In this document: positions 29,189 through 36,660 of the stretch, in pieces
Numbering within the stretch: the stretch's first letter is position 1
Layout of the letters: every line of letters starts with the position of its first letter
Source: Pseudomonadota bacterium
Lineage (GTDB): Bacteria; Pseudomonadota; Gammaproteobacteria; Steroidobacterales; Steroidobacteraceae
Reading direction: 5' to 3'
DNA length: 64,000 nucleotides
Assembly: GCA_018240525.1 (NCBI GenBank)
Contig: JAFEFN010000007.1
Coordinates: forward strand, 186,001 to 250,000
Translations under genes and position numbers: made by a program
Notes under the pieces: generated by a model
What the model saw: the letters and a program-made list of their open reading frames with translations, nothing else
Told to the model about the DNA's origin: nothing
Database searches by the model: none

Positions 29189-31705
29189 TCAGTGCACCGA
29201 GCGGCGCACACGGCGCAGCCGCGTGGCCGCCGCCGCCGACAGCGCGAGCAGGGCGATCAGGTCGACCACGCCACCGCCGCCACCCCCGCCACCCCCGCCG
29301 CCGCTGGTCACGGTGAGCGTCTGGCTCTCCTGCGCACTGCTGCTGCTGCCGCCGCCGCCGTTGACGCAGGTGATGGTGTACGTATAGCTGCCGGCCGCGG
29401 ACGGGGTGACCTGCAGCGAGCCGCTGGTGGCCACGGTCCCCGGGTTCGGCCAGCTGCCCGAGGTCGTGCAGCTGGTCGCGTTGGTGCTGCTCCAGGTGAG
29501 CATCGATGAGGCTCCGAGGCTGACCGTCGTCGGGGCCAGGCCGAGGTTGACGGTGACCGCCCCGCCGCCGCCGGACCCGGCGGCCGTGATCGCCGCACCT
29601 GCCTGGATGAACCCGTAGCCGGACACGGCGGCGCTGTTGGAGTCCTTCAGCGCCGCGGTCGTGGTGCGCATGGCCGAGTAGATCTGCGCCGGCGTGAGCG
29701 CCGGATTGTTCTGCAGCATCAGTGCGGCGACGGCCGCGACGTGCGGGGTGGCCGCCGAGGTGCCGAAGAACTGCGGGTAGTTCCCCTGGTTGGTGCAGTT
29801 CGGATCGGTGTCGGTGGTGGTGAACCCCAGGAAGGTGTTGCTGCCGCCATCGGGTCCTGCGATATCGGGCTTCTGGCGCATCTGCGGCGTGGCCAGCGGC
29901 GCGCCGTTCGTGTCGAAGAGGATCGGGTCCCCGCCCGTGGCCGAGTAGCTGTTGAGATAGTTCGCGTTGGCACCGCAGTTGACGGTGTTGTACCAGTAGG
30001 CCGCGCCCACGGCCATCGCACCGCTCGCCGAGGGGTGGCCCTGCAAGGTCCCCCCGGTGGCCGCAACCGTGCCGCTGTAGGTGACCCCGGCGCCGTTGTC
30101 GTCGATGGCCACCTTGACGCGCGTGGGGGTGCGCCCGGCCACGTGTCCCACCTGGATCTTGATGGTCTGCTGCGTACTGCAGCTGTGCGCGGTGTAGCCC
30201 GTCGGACAGTTGTTCAGGTTCGGGGTGGCGTTGGCCGGATAGCCGATGATCAGGATCTGGTACGGATCCACGCCGGTATTGTTCGCTCCGGTGCAGATCT
30301 GGGTGCCGTTGGTGAGGTTGCCGATGTTGCCGCTGTCGGGCGCGTCGGGATTCTGCGGACCCCATACCAGGCCGTTGTGATCGCTCGTGAGGCACAGGTC
30401 CATCCGGCTGGTGGCGCCGCCGCTGGTCGGCGCGCCGGTCACGAAGGGGTCGTCCCACTGCAGGATCACCGCCAGGTATTCGCCCGGCACCAGCGCCGGT
30501 ACGACGACGTCCAGCGTGTTCACGGTGGTCGCGCCGGTGGCATCGAAGTTCAGCAGCATCTCCCCGGACGGGCTGGTCGAGGCGGTCGGGAACGACGGGG
30601 TAGTGTTGTCGTAGCCGTTGCTGCCGCTGTTGCCGGCGGCCGAGAAGTAGGCGACGCCCTGCGCGTTCACCGCGTTGACGGCCTGCGCCACGAGGCCATC
30701 CTGGAAGAACGGCTCGTCGAAGTAGCCCACGTCGTCGGCGATCACCATGGCGCCGGCGTTGGCAAGGTCGTGGATGCCCTGCGCGAAGTCAGCCTCGCTG
30801 ACCGAGGCGGTGCGGAAGGCGAGGCCCGCGCCCGGCGCGACGTCGTGCACGATCTGCAGCATCGCGCGCCCCTCGTCGCTGTCGGGCAGGAAGTAGGGTG
30901 CGAAGCCCAGGCAGGTCCCGGCGGTCGTGCCGGCACCGCCCTCCTTGAGGACGCTGACGCCGCTGGGCAGGTCACCGCTCGAGACATCGGTCGTCGCGCT
31001 GGCGGTGAAGCCATTGGAGGCGTAGCCACTGTCGCCGCTGGCGGGAACGCCGGACCCCGCCTGGGCGTAGACGTCGTAGCAGTCGTAGCTGTCGGAGAGG
31101 ATGCCGACGGTGACCCCGGTTCCGGTCAGCCCGGTGCTGGTGCGCGCCGCCGCGCTGCCCTGGGCAATATCGCCCTGGCTGGTGACCGCCCCGGACCGCG
31201 CCCGCCACATCGCGGCGCGCACCGAGGTGAGCTGCGGCAGCGCCGCCGCATCATTGAGAGAGGCCACCGGCAGCCATCCGCCGACATCGTTCAGGTACAC
31301 GGTCGCATGCTGCATGCCCAGGCGGGTCAGCGCCGCCTTGAGCTGTTGCGGATCCCCGCGTGTCACCGCATCCACGGCCACGTAGGCGGTGCCTGTCTCG
31401 GGCGACACCATGAAATGGGCCGCGGGGTTCAGCGCGCGCAGGTCCGCAAGCGCGGTGCCCTGACGGATCAGGGTGGTATGGCGCGCCAGGTCCGCGAGCG
31501 CGGCATCGAACTTGCCACCCACGCCGCTGCGCACCTGTGCGGCGCTGCGGCCGCCGAAGGCCACGAGCCGCGCGGTCGGTGCGCCCCGGACGGGGGCCGC
31601 TGCCGTGTGGGGGCTGTGCACGGCAGAGGTCGCGGCCGAAGTGCCGACGATCGCGGCGACCGTCAACAGGCTGACCGCGAGGCGAGTGGATGTAATCCGT
31701 TTCAT
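29189..31705 (-). CDS. Secreted S8/S53-like serine peptidase with Gly-rich membrane-anchor tail
   Basis: 838 residues. Signal peptide 1-28, a propeptide-like region to about 165, then a subtilisin-like fold: Asp D205 in VTVGILSDSYDCY, nucleophile S650 in FGTSAATPHVAAVAALML. The usual HGT motif is missing; its place holds DSDEGRAMLQIVHDVAPGA with E278, as in S53-like proteins with a Glu/Asp/Ser set. After the catalytic domain comes a Thr/Ser-rich Ig-like region with a Cys pair (SCTTSGSWPNP...ITCVNGGGG), then an unbroken run of at least ten Gly, one hydrophobic helix and an Arg-rich end (TRLRRVRRSVH), resembling a GlyGly-CTERM signal. Convergent with the S53 gene. Confidence 0.85.
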   Translation of the reverse strand: MKRITSTRLAVSLLTVAAIVGTSAATSAVHSPHTAAAPVRGAPTARLVAFGGRSAAQVRSGVGGKFDAALADLARHTTLIRQGTALADLRALNPAAHFMVSPETGTAYVAVDAVTRGDPQQLKAALTRLGMQHATVYLNDVGGWLPVASLNDAAALPQLTSVRAAMWRARSGAVTSQGDIAQGSAAARTSTGLTGTGVTVGILSDSYDCYDVYAQAGSGVPASGDSGYASNGFTASATTDVSSGDLPSGVSVLKEGGAGTTAGTCLGFAPYFLPDSDEGRAMLQIVHDVAPGAGLAFRTASVSEADFAQGIHDLANAGAMVIADDVGYFDEPFFQDGLVAQAVNAVNAQGVAYFSAAGNSGSNGYDNTTPSFPTASTSPSGEMLLNFDATGATTVNTLDVVVPALVPGEYLAVILQWDDPFVTGAPTSGGATSRMDLCLTSDHNGLVWGPQNPDAPDSGNIGNLTNGTQICTGANNTGVDPYQILIIGYPANATPNLNNCPTGYTAHSCSTQQTIKIQVGHVAGRTPTRVKVAIDDNGAGVTYSGTVAATGGTLQGHPSASGAMAVGAAYWYNTVNCGANANYLNSYSATGGDPILFDTNGAPLATPQMRQKPDIAGPDGGSNTFLGFTTTDTDPNCTNQGNYPQFFGTSAATPHVAAVAALMLQNNPALTPAQIYSAMRTTTAALKDSNSAAVSGYGFIQAGAAITAAGSGGGGAVTVNLGLAPTTVSLGASSMLTWSSTNATSCTTSGSWPNPGTVATSGSLQVTPSAAGSYTYTITCVNGGGGSSSSAQESQTLTVTSGGGGGGGGGGGVVDLIALLALSAAAATRLRRVRRSVH

Positions 31706-31976
31706 TGCAGGCTCCGTTTGTCACGTGCGCGCCGTCAACAGCGCGAAAGGATTCCCCAGGATGTTACTTAATACCGCAGCGCTCGCGGCGGCCGCGTGCC
31801 GCGCTGAAGTGCGCCGTTCCCCGTGATCCGAGCATGGACCGGCGCGGGTGCATTGATGAGACGAATCTTAAGACATCGCCCGGCCGGGTGCTCGGGATTT
31901 GCCGTCTTTACCAGCGCTTTATAACACTTCCGGACAACTGCGCCCCGGCGGCGCGCACCGTCCGCCCTGTCGCCAA

Positions 31977-32684
31977 TCAGGAACGACTCGTACGTCCGGG
32001 CTGCAGGAGGCCAGCGAGCCTCGCCACCTCGTCGAAGCCGGCGAGGAGTGCTTCGGGTGCGCCGCCGCCTGAGCGAATGCGCCCGTCATAACCGTAACTG
32101 ACCGCGACCGCGCGGCAGCCGGCGGCGCGTGCCGCCTGAAGGTCGACGGTGGAGTCCCCCACGTACAGCATCTGCGGCGGCTCGATGCCCAGGCGGCCGC
32201 AGGCCCGCAGCAGCATTGCAGGACCGGGCTTGCGATCCTCGCGCGTGCGCGTGCCAATCGTGAACTCGAAATAGCCCTCGAGGGCGGCCTCGCGCATCAG
32301 CGGCTGCGCGAGGGTCTCGTCCTTGTTGGTGATACAGCACAAGGACAGACCGGCGTCCGCAAGGGTGCGCAGCGTGGGGATCACCTCCGGGTAGATGCGG
32401 CTGCGGCTGAACAAGCGCCGCGCATACATGCCCTTGAACAGCGTCAGTGCCTCGCGCACCGAGGGCTCGGGCGCATGCGGCCTGCGGCCGGCGGCGAGCG
32501 CACGCTCCACGAGGGATTCGGCACCGTCGCCCACCAGCGTGCGGATCATCTCTTCGCTCAGCTGCGCGTGATGCAGCCGGGCGAGCATGCCGTTGAGGGC
32601 GGTGCCGAGGTCCGGCAGCGTGTCGATGAGCGTGCCATCCAGGTCGAAGCCGACCGCGCGGATTTCCGCCAGGGACTCGGTCAC
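31977..32684 (-). CDS. gph: HAD-family phosphoglycolate phosphatase-like enzyme
   Basis: 235 residues with all HAD motifs: I FDLDGTLIDTLPDL (nucleophile Asp), II CCITNKDETL, III DRKPGPAMLLRACGRLGI and IV YVGDSTVDLQAARAAGC. The cap domain type and length fit Gph, which clears 2-phosphoglycolate, but PPase or nucleotide substrates are possible. There is a 292-bp interval between its stop and the start codon region of the S8-like gene, AT-richer than the surroundings; it likely holds that gene's promoter, though I cannot pick a site. Confidence 0.85.
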   Translation of the reverse strand: MTESLAEIRAVGFDLDGTLIDTLPDLGTALNGMLARLHHAQLSEEMIRTLVGDGAESLVERALAAGRRPHAPEPSVREALTLFKGMYARRLFSRSRIYPEVIPTLRTLADAGLSLCCITNKDETLAQPLMREAALEGYFEFTIGTRTREDRKPGPAMLLRACGRLGIEPPQMLYVGDSTVDLQAARAAGCRAVAVSYGYDGRIRSGGGAPEALLAGFDEVARLAGLLQPGRTSRS

Positions 32685-32724
32685 TCAGGCCGCCTTTGCA
32701 GGCAGGGTGCGTGCGGCGCGGCGC

Positions 32725-32982
32725 TCAGGACGTCGCAGCCACGGGGGCCTTGCGCCGCTGCGCCAGTGCATAGACGCCGATGCCGATCCACACGACGTTC
32801 ATGACCGCCGAGGGGAAGGCGTGGTTCCAGCCGCTGTTGATGACGAACCCTGCGGCACCGAGGATGTTCATGAGGTGATAGGCGGCCGAGTCCGAGCGCA
32901 TCCTGCCCGCGGACAGCAGGGCGTAGGCGCCGAGGATGAGTGCTGCGCCGGTCCAGCCGATGACTTCGATGGTGAACTTCAT
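32725..32982 (-). CDS. Small membrane protein, CBU_0592-like
   Basis: 85 residues from ATG 32982 (MKFTIEVIGWTGAALILGAY), with GAGGATCT directly before it. Three membrane segments: WTGAALILGAYALLSAG, AYHLMNILGAAGFVINSG and SAVMNVVWIGIGVYALA, the last two linked by a short WNHAFP loop. The pattern matches the CBU_0592 family of small proteins (from memory). Function unknown. It sits 40 bp upstream of gph on the same strand. Confidence 0.75.
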   Translation of the reverse strand: MKFTIEVIGWTGAALILGAYALLSAGRMRSDSAAYHLMNILGAAGFVINSGWNHAFPSAVMNVVWIGIGVYALAQRRKAPVAATS

Positions 32983-33047
32983 AGATCCTCTGCGCCAGGG
33001 TCGCAGCACAGGCGGCCTCCGCCGGCCGTGCTCCGCTCAAGGGGCAA

Positions 33048-33980
33048 CTATACCGTGCGTGGTATGCCCGCTGTTCCCAATGCGCACTCGAGTGCCCGAT
33101 CCCAGCCGGTCGCCTCGGCAGCCGCGCGGTAGGTGCTCTGCAGGAATGCCAGCAGCAGTGCATCCGGATCCGAGGCACCGCGGACGACTTCGTAGGGCAG
33201 CAGGAACTCGCCCAGCTGGGTGTCGAAGACCGCCTCGCGCGGTTCCACCTGCGAGCGCCGGAAGCCATCGGTGGTCGGGTATGCGTACGAATAGAAGCAG
33301 GGATAGTCGACGCCGCCACCGCCGGGCCAGAACCCGGCACTGCTCACCTCGTGGGAGTACGCCTCGCGCATGACGGCCGGGGAGACTCCCGGCACCTTGC
33401 CGGGAAAGGGTGGCGCGCTGCGGCCGGAAAAGCGCGTGACGGCCAGATCGAAGCTTCCCCAGAAAAAGTGCACCGGGCTGGATTTGCCGAGGAAGCCGGT
33501 GCGGAACTGCTTGAAGACCCGATCGACCCGCAGGAGCACCTGCCAGAGACGCTGTGCCTGCTCCCCGTTGTAGTCCCGGCGGGCGGTGTCCTGGCTGAAG
33601 CGCGCGGCACCGGCGATCTCGCAGGGCAACTCGTCCACGCTCACCGGCACGCCGAGGGTGGTCAGGGTCTGCATCACCGCGGCGTAGAACTCGGCGACCG
33701 ATTGTGCACGCAGGCGCACATCGCCGCTCCTGCCGGTGCTGGTCTGCACATGCAGCGCCTGGCGCCGGAAGTCGAACTCGAGTTCGAAGAAGGACTCGTC
33801 GTGCGCGATCAGCGAGCTCGTCAGGCCCCGCGCGGTCAGGTACAGCGGCACGTGCCAGCTGTGATTGAGCCAGGGGGTGCGGCGGAGCCGGATCTTCCCC
33901 ACCACCTGGCTCCACAGGCGCAGCGCCTCGAAGGTTTCGCATCCCTCGGAGTAGGAAAGCTCGGGCCAGCCGGTCGTCAT
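33048..33980 (-). CDS. DUF5996 family protein
   Basis: 310 residues. Family landmarks are WPELSYSEGCETFEALRLWSQVVGKIRL, the HSWHVPLYLTARGLTS segment, FELEFDFRRQALHV and, in the second half, SPVHFFWGSFDLAVTRFSGR and SHEVSSAGFWPGGG..YPCFYSYAYPTTDGF. No signal peptide or membrane helix. No activity is known to me for the family. It lies upstream of the small membrane protein with a 65-bp gap on the same strand. Confidence 0.85.
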   Translation of the reverse strand: MTTGWPELSYSEGCETFEALRLWSQVVGKIRLRRTPWLNHSWHVPLYLTARGLTSSLIAHDESFFELEFDFRRQALHVQTSTGRSGDVRLRAQSVAEFYAAVMQTLTTLGVPVSVDELPCEIAGAARFSQDTARRDYNGEQAQRLWQVLLRVDRVFKQFRTGFLGKSSPVHFFWGSFDLAVTRFSGRSAPPFPGKVPGVSPAVMREAYSHEVSSAGFWPGGGGVDYPCFYSYAYPTTDGFRRSQVEPREAVFDTQLGEFLLPYEVVRGASDPDALLLAFLQSTYRAAAEATGWDRALECALGTAGIPRTV

Positions 33981-34094
33981 GGGCTAAATGTTCGCCTTTG
34001 CAATCCCCCCTTATCAATAGAGCACCGGTGCTCCTCCTGCTGAGGCGGCCGAGACTCTGACGGGGCCGCCACGGTGCCTCACCGGAGGGCTGTG

Positions 34095-34112
34095 GGGCGG
34101 AAGGTACCGCCC
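34095..34112 (+). other. Short hairpin in the leader of the 34155 micro-protein
   Basis: GGGCGG-AAGGTA-CCGCCC, 6-bp perfect stem and 6-nt loop, ending 42 bp before the ATG at 34155. A perfect 14-bp palindrome GAGCACCGGTGCTC lies further upstream (34020-34033), in the promoter region of the divergent DUF5996 gene. Confidence 0.4.
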
Positions 34113-34154
34113 TAAAGTTAGCCAGCCCGAAGTACCTGTCCTGAATGGTGATTT

Positions 34155-34250
34155 ATGGAATTCCTGCTCATCGATGTCGGCGCAACGCTGGTGCTGCTGG
34201 TCGGCTACCTGTCGGTCGTCTTCTGGAGCGATCTCGCCCGCTCGGTCTAG
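34155..34250 (+). CDS. Micro-protein of 31 residues, single transmembrane helix
   Basis: Frame MEFLLIDVGATLVLLVGYLS followed by 11 residues to a TAG. GGTGA lies 4 bases before the ATG. One hydrophobic helix spans nearly the whole chain. It aligns without gaps to the micro-protein at 20988, sharing ME at the start, LLVG, the L two residues later, V21 and L27. A GC hairpin follows its stop by 11 bp. Small by any gene finder; both context and similarity argue it is real. Confidence 0.5.
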   Translation: MEFLLIDVGATLVLLVGYLSVVFWSDLARSV

Positions 34251-34261
34251 CCCCCGGGAGA

Positions 34262-34281
34262 GGCCTGGCGTGAGCCAGGCC
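34262..34281 (+). terminator. Hairpin after the 34155 micro-protein
   Basis: GGCCTGGC-GTGA-GCCAGGCC, perfect 8-bp stem and tetraloop, beginning 11 bp after the micro-protein stop. No T-run follows, so termination is only suggested. The rest of the interval up to 34448 holds nothing clear. Confidence 0.4.
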
Positions 34282-34448
34282 GGCGAGCCGACGCAGGAGC
34301 CACCCCGCCCCGTCCCCCCTGCCCGCCGCATATCGCCCCACCGCCGATTTCCGCTAGGCTTGCTGGAGTGCGGCAGGTTGCATGCCTGCGTCAGGCCAAG
34401 CGAACGACGGGACGACATGCCACAGATCTACAGCCGGGGATGCCCCTG

Positions 34449-35561
34449 ATGGCACGCCCGCTGCGACCGACACTGATCCGCTTCGGCCGCTTCGGCGACA
34501 TGGTGATGCTGACCGCACTGGCCACCGCACTGCATCACCGCTTCGGCGCCCCGTGCCAAGTCGTGGGAGCCGGTCCGTGGAATCGCGACGTCTTCCGCGC
34601 GCACCCCGACGTCAGCCGCGCCTGGTCGCTCCCGCGCCACCTGCCGTTCGCGCTGACGCCGGCGTGGCCGCAGGTGCTGGTGGCGTTGCACCGCACGCAC
34701 CCCGCGCCGATTTACGTGTGCGAACCGCACGATCGCCAGCTTGCGCGGGTGAAGCGGCTGCTCAGGAGCGGCGGCATCGCCACCTCCCGCTGCCTCTTCA
34801 TCACCGAGCTGCCCCCCCTTCCGGCTGAACACTGCATCGATCGGCTTCTGCGCTTCGGCAGCCAGACGCCGGCCTCGGTCCGTGCGCTGACTTCCGCAGG
34901 TCCCGCGCTGGATTCCCGGCCCTATGCTCCGTGCCTGCGGGTACTGCCCGAGGAGCGGGCCGCCCGCGATGCCTGGCTGGCAGGCAAGGGCTGGCTCGCA
35001 GACGAACTCGTCCTCGTCCAGGCCGGAAATTTCCGCAGCATGAGCGGCAACCACGAAAGCGCGCAGCGCAAGGCCGCCGACGACAAGGCCTGGCCGGCGG
35101 CCCGGTGGGCGGCACTGCTTAGGGAGGTGCAGGCGCGCCTGCCGCGCGCCCGCATACTCCTGTGCGGGGCCGCAAGCGAGGTGCCGATGCTCGAAGAGCT
35201 GCGCATGCAGGTCGGGCTGGAGCGCGTGGCCGTGGTCGCCCCGCCGCTGCGTGCGCTCTTCGCCCTGTGCGAGGCGGCGCACAGCATGATCTCCGTCGAT
35301 ACCGGGCCTGCGCACGCAGCGGCCGCGTTGGGCGTGCCGCTGGTCGTGCTGTACGGCGCCGAATCGCCGGCGTACTGGTTGCCGCGCGGGCCTGCCAGCA
35401 CACCCGTGACCGGGCTCGGCGGGCCGCCGCGCTCGACGCGGGTCGATCAGCTTTCCGTCGGGGAGGTGTTCGATGCCTGGAGCGCACTGCCGGCCCGGCA
35501 CGATCGCGAGGTTGCCACGGAGGCGCCCGCGCTCGCAGCCCGCACGGCGCACTCAGCCTGA
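34449..35561 (+). CDS. Glycosyltransferase family 9 (heptosyltransferase-like)
   Basis: 370 residues from ATG 34449 (MARPLRPTLIRFGRFGDMVMLTALATALHHRF), with GGGGA about 9 bases upstream; ATG 34440 and 34368 are alternatives. The N-terminal RFGRFGDMVMLTA loop and the C-terminal MISVDTGPAHAAAALGVPLVVLYGAESPAYWLPRG are the GT9 signatures; DTGP-H binds the ADP-sugar. Family members add heptose to lipopolysaccharide core. No other lipopolysaccharide genes are adjacent, so the acceptor is unknown. Confidence 0.85.
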   Translation: MARPLRPTLIRFGRFGDMVMLTALATALHHRFGAPCQVVGAGPWNRDVFRAHPDVSRAWSLPRHLPFALTPAWPQVLVALHRTHPAPIYVCEPHDRQLARVKRLLRSGGIATSRCLFITELPPLPAEHCIDRLLRFGSQTPASVRALTSAGPALDSRPYAPCLRVLPEERAARDAWLAGKGWLADELVLVQAGNFRSMSGNHESAQRKAADDKAWPAARWAALLREVQARLPRARILLCGAASEVPMLEELRMQVGLERVAVVAPPLRALFALCEAAHSMISVDTGPAHAAAALGVPLVVLYGAESPAYWLPRGPASTPVTGLGGPPRSTRVDQLSVGEVFDAWSALPARHDREVATEAPALAARTAHSA

Positions 35562-35599
35562 GGACGGTGGGACGCCGGGTCAGCCCGCCGCGACGGGCG

Positions 35600-35836
35600 C
35601 TACAACCACTTGTGCAGCAGCCAGCCGAGCATTGCGCAGGCCACACACGCGATCAGCGGATCGATGCTCGCGTCTAAGCGCTGTCCCCAGCTGCGCGGCA
35701 GCGCGATCTTGAGAGCCCCGCGGCAGTGCTGGGCACGCTGTCGCGAGATGCGTTTCTCCTCAGCGCGCATGCGGGCATCCTGCCGGGTGGCTCCCATCGC
35801 AGCCCCGAAGGCCATGCCGACGCGCTTGAGGTCCAT
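35600..35836 (-). CDS. Hypothetical small protein with C-terminal membrane helix
   Basis: 78 residues from ATG 35836 (MDLKRVGMAFGAAMGATRQD), or 100 residues from 35902. A basic central part (RMRAEEKRISRQRAQHCRG) precedes one C-terminal hydrophobic helix (PLIACVACAMLGWLLHKWL), a tail-anchor layout. No family recognised and the start has only a weak binding site. It is convergent with the glycosyltransferase gene. Confidence 0.4.
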   Translation of the reverse strand: MDLKRVGMAFGAAMGATRQDARMRAEEKRISRQRAQHCRGALKIALPRSWGQRLDASIDPLIACVACAMLGWLLHKWL

Positions 35837-36188
35837 GGCACCGATACTGCCGCTTAGCGTGTGTGGCAAACGCTCGACCGCATCACGGAAAGATCGCGGC
35901 ATCCGATCGCGATCGCACCGCGCATCCAGTGCATCCTGGACTGCGCAGTTCAGGTGTTACTTAATGCGCGTCGCGGGCCATGGCGAGCGGGCATGAAAGT
36001 AACCGATCATCACGAGCGCCCGGTGCTGGCACGGGGCTTGCCGAGTTGTGCTCGCCTACCGCCATGAGCCACGGGCGCAAACCGGGGCTGCGGCCGAGCG
36101 TCGCAACGGCCGCGACCGCCGCCGCCTCGTGCATTCGCCTGGCGGCCCGCACCGGCAGCGCTCCGGCACCGGCCGCAGCGAGGCGGGC
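35837..36188. other. Intergenic stretch without a supported gene
   Basis: About 350 bp between the hypothetical gene and the SnoaL-like gene. Short frames here are Arg/Ala-rich and look like frame shadows. No hairpin or promoter I would defend; it probably carries the divergent promoters. Confidence 0.5.
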
Positions 36189-36608
36189 ATGACAGATCCG
36201 GTCGCGGTCGTCCGCAGTCTGGTGGCGCGCATCAATGGCAGCGACTGGGCCGGGGTGCATGCGCTGCTGCACGCGAACTTTCGCCGCCACAGCATGGCCG
36301 CCGGTGGCCGTGGCGAGGAGACCGCAGAGGAATTCGTGTGCTTCCTGCAGGAAGAACACGTTGCATACCCCGATGCGCACGAGGTTCTGCTGGATGCGTT
36401 CGCGGCCGGCGCTCAGGTGGCTGCCCGGCATCAGTTCACCGGCACGCAGCTAGGACCCCTCGGTGCCCATCCGCCCACCGGCAGGACGGTCCGCTCCACT
36501 TACCTTGCCATCTACCGCATCGAGGATGGCCGAATCCGCGAAGCGTGGGCGGAATGGGACAATCTTGCCGACCTGCGCCAGCTCGGGCACCTGCCGGAGG
36601 CGGGCTGA
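36189..36608 (+). CDS. SnoaL-like / NTF2-fold protein (ester cyclase type)
   Basis: 139 residues from ATG 36189 (MTDPVAVVRSLVARINGSDWAG), with GAGG 5 bases upstream; the longer frame to 36048 is Arg-rich and unlikely. The fold pattern is VRSLVARINGSDWAGVHALLHANFRRHSM, then VLLDAFAAGAQVAARHQFTGTQLG and TYLAIYRIEDGRIREAWAEWDNLADLRQLG, matching SnoaL-type cyclases. Such proteins range from enzymes to binding proteins. Substrate unknown. Confidence 0.8.
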   Translation: MTDPVAVVRSLVARINGSDWAGVHALLHANFRRHSMAAGGRGEETAEEFVCFLQEEHVAYPDAHEVLLDAFAAGAQVAARHQFTGTQLGPLGAHPPTGRTVRSTYLAIYRIEDGRIREAWAEWDNLADLRQLGHLPEAG

Positions 36609-36660
36609 GCGCCACGGCGGATAGCTGACCTTCGCGCTGCGCTGCCGACGGGCAACGTGC

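Noticed and set aside
34020-34033. GAGCACCGGTGCTC palindrome as a named operator
   Set aside because: Perfect but short and GC-rich; without relatives or a regulator next to it I would not assign a factor.
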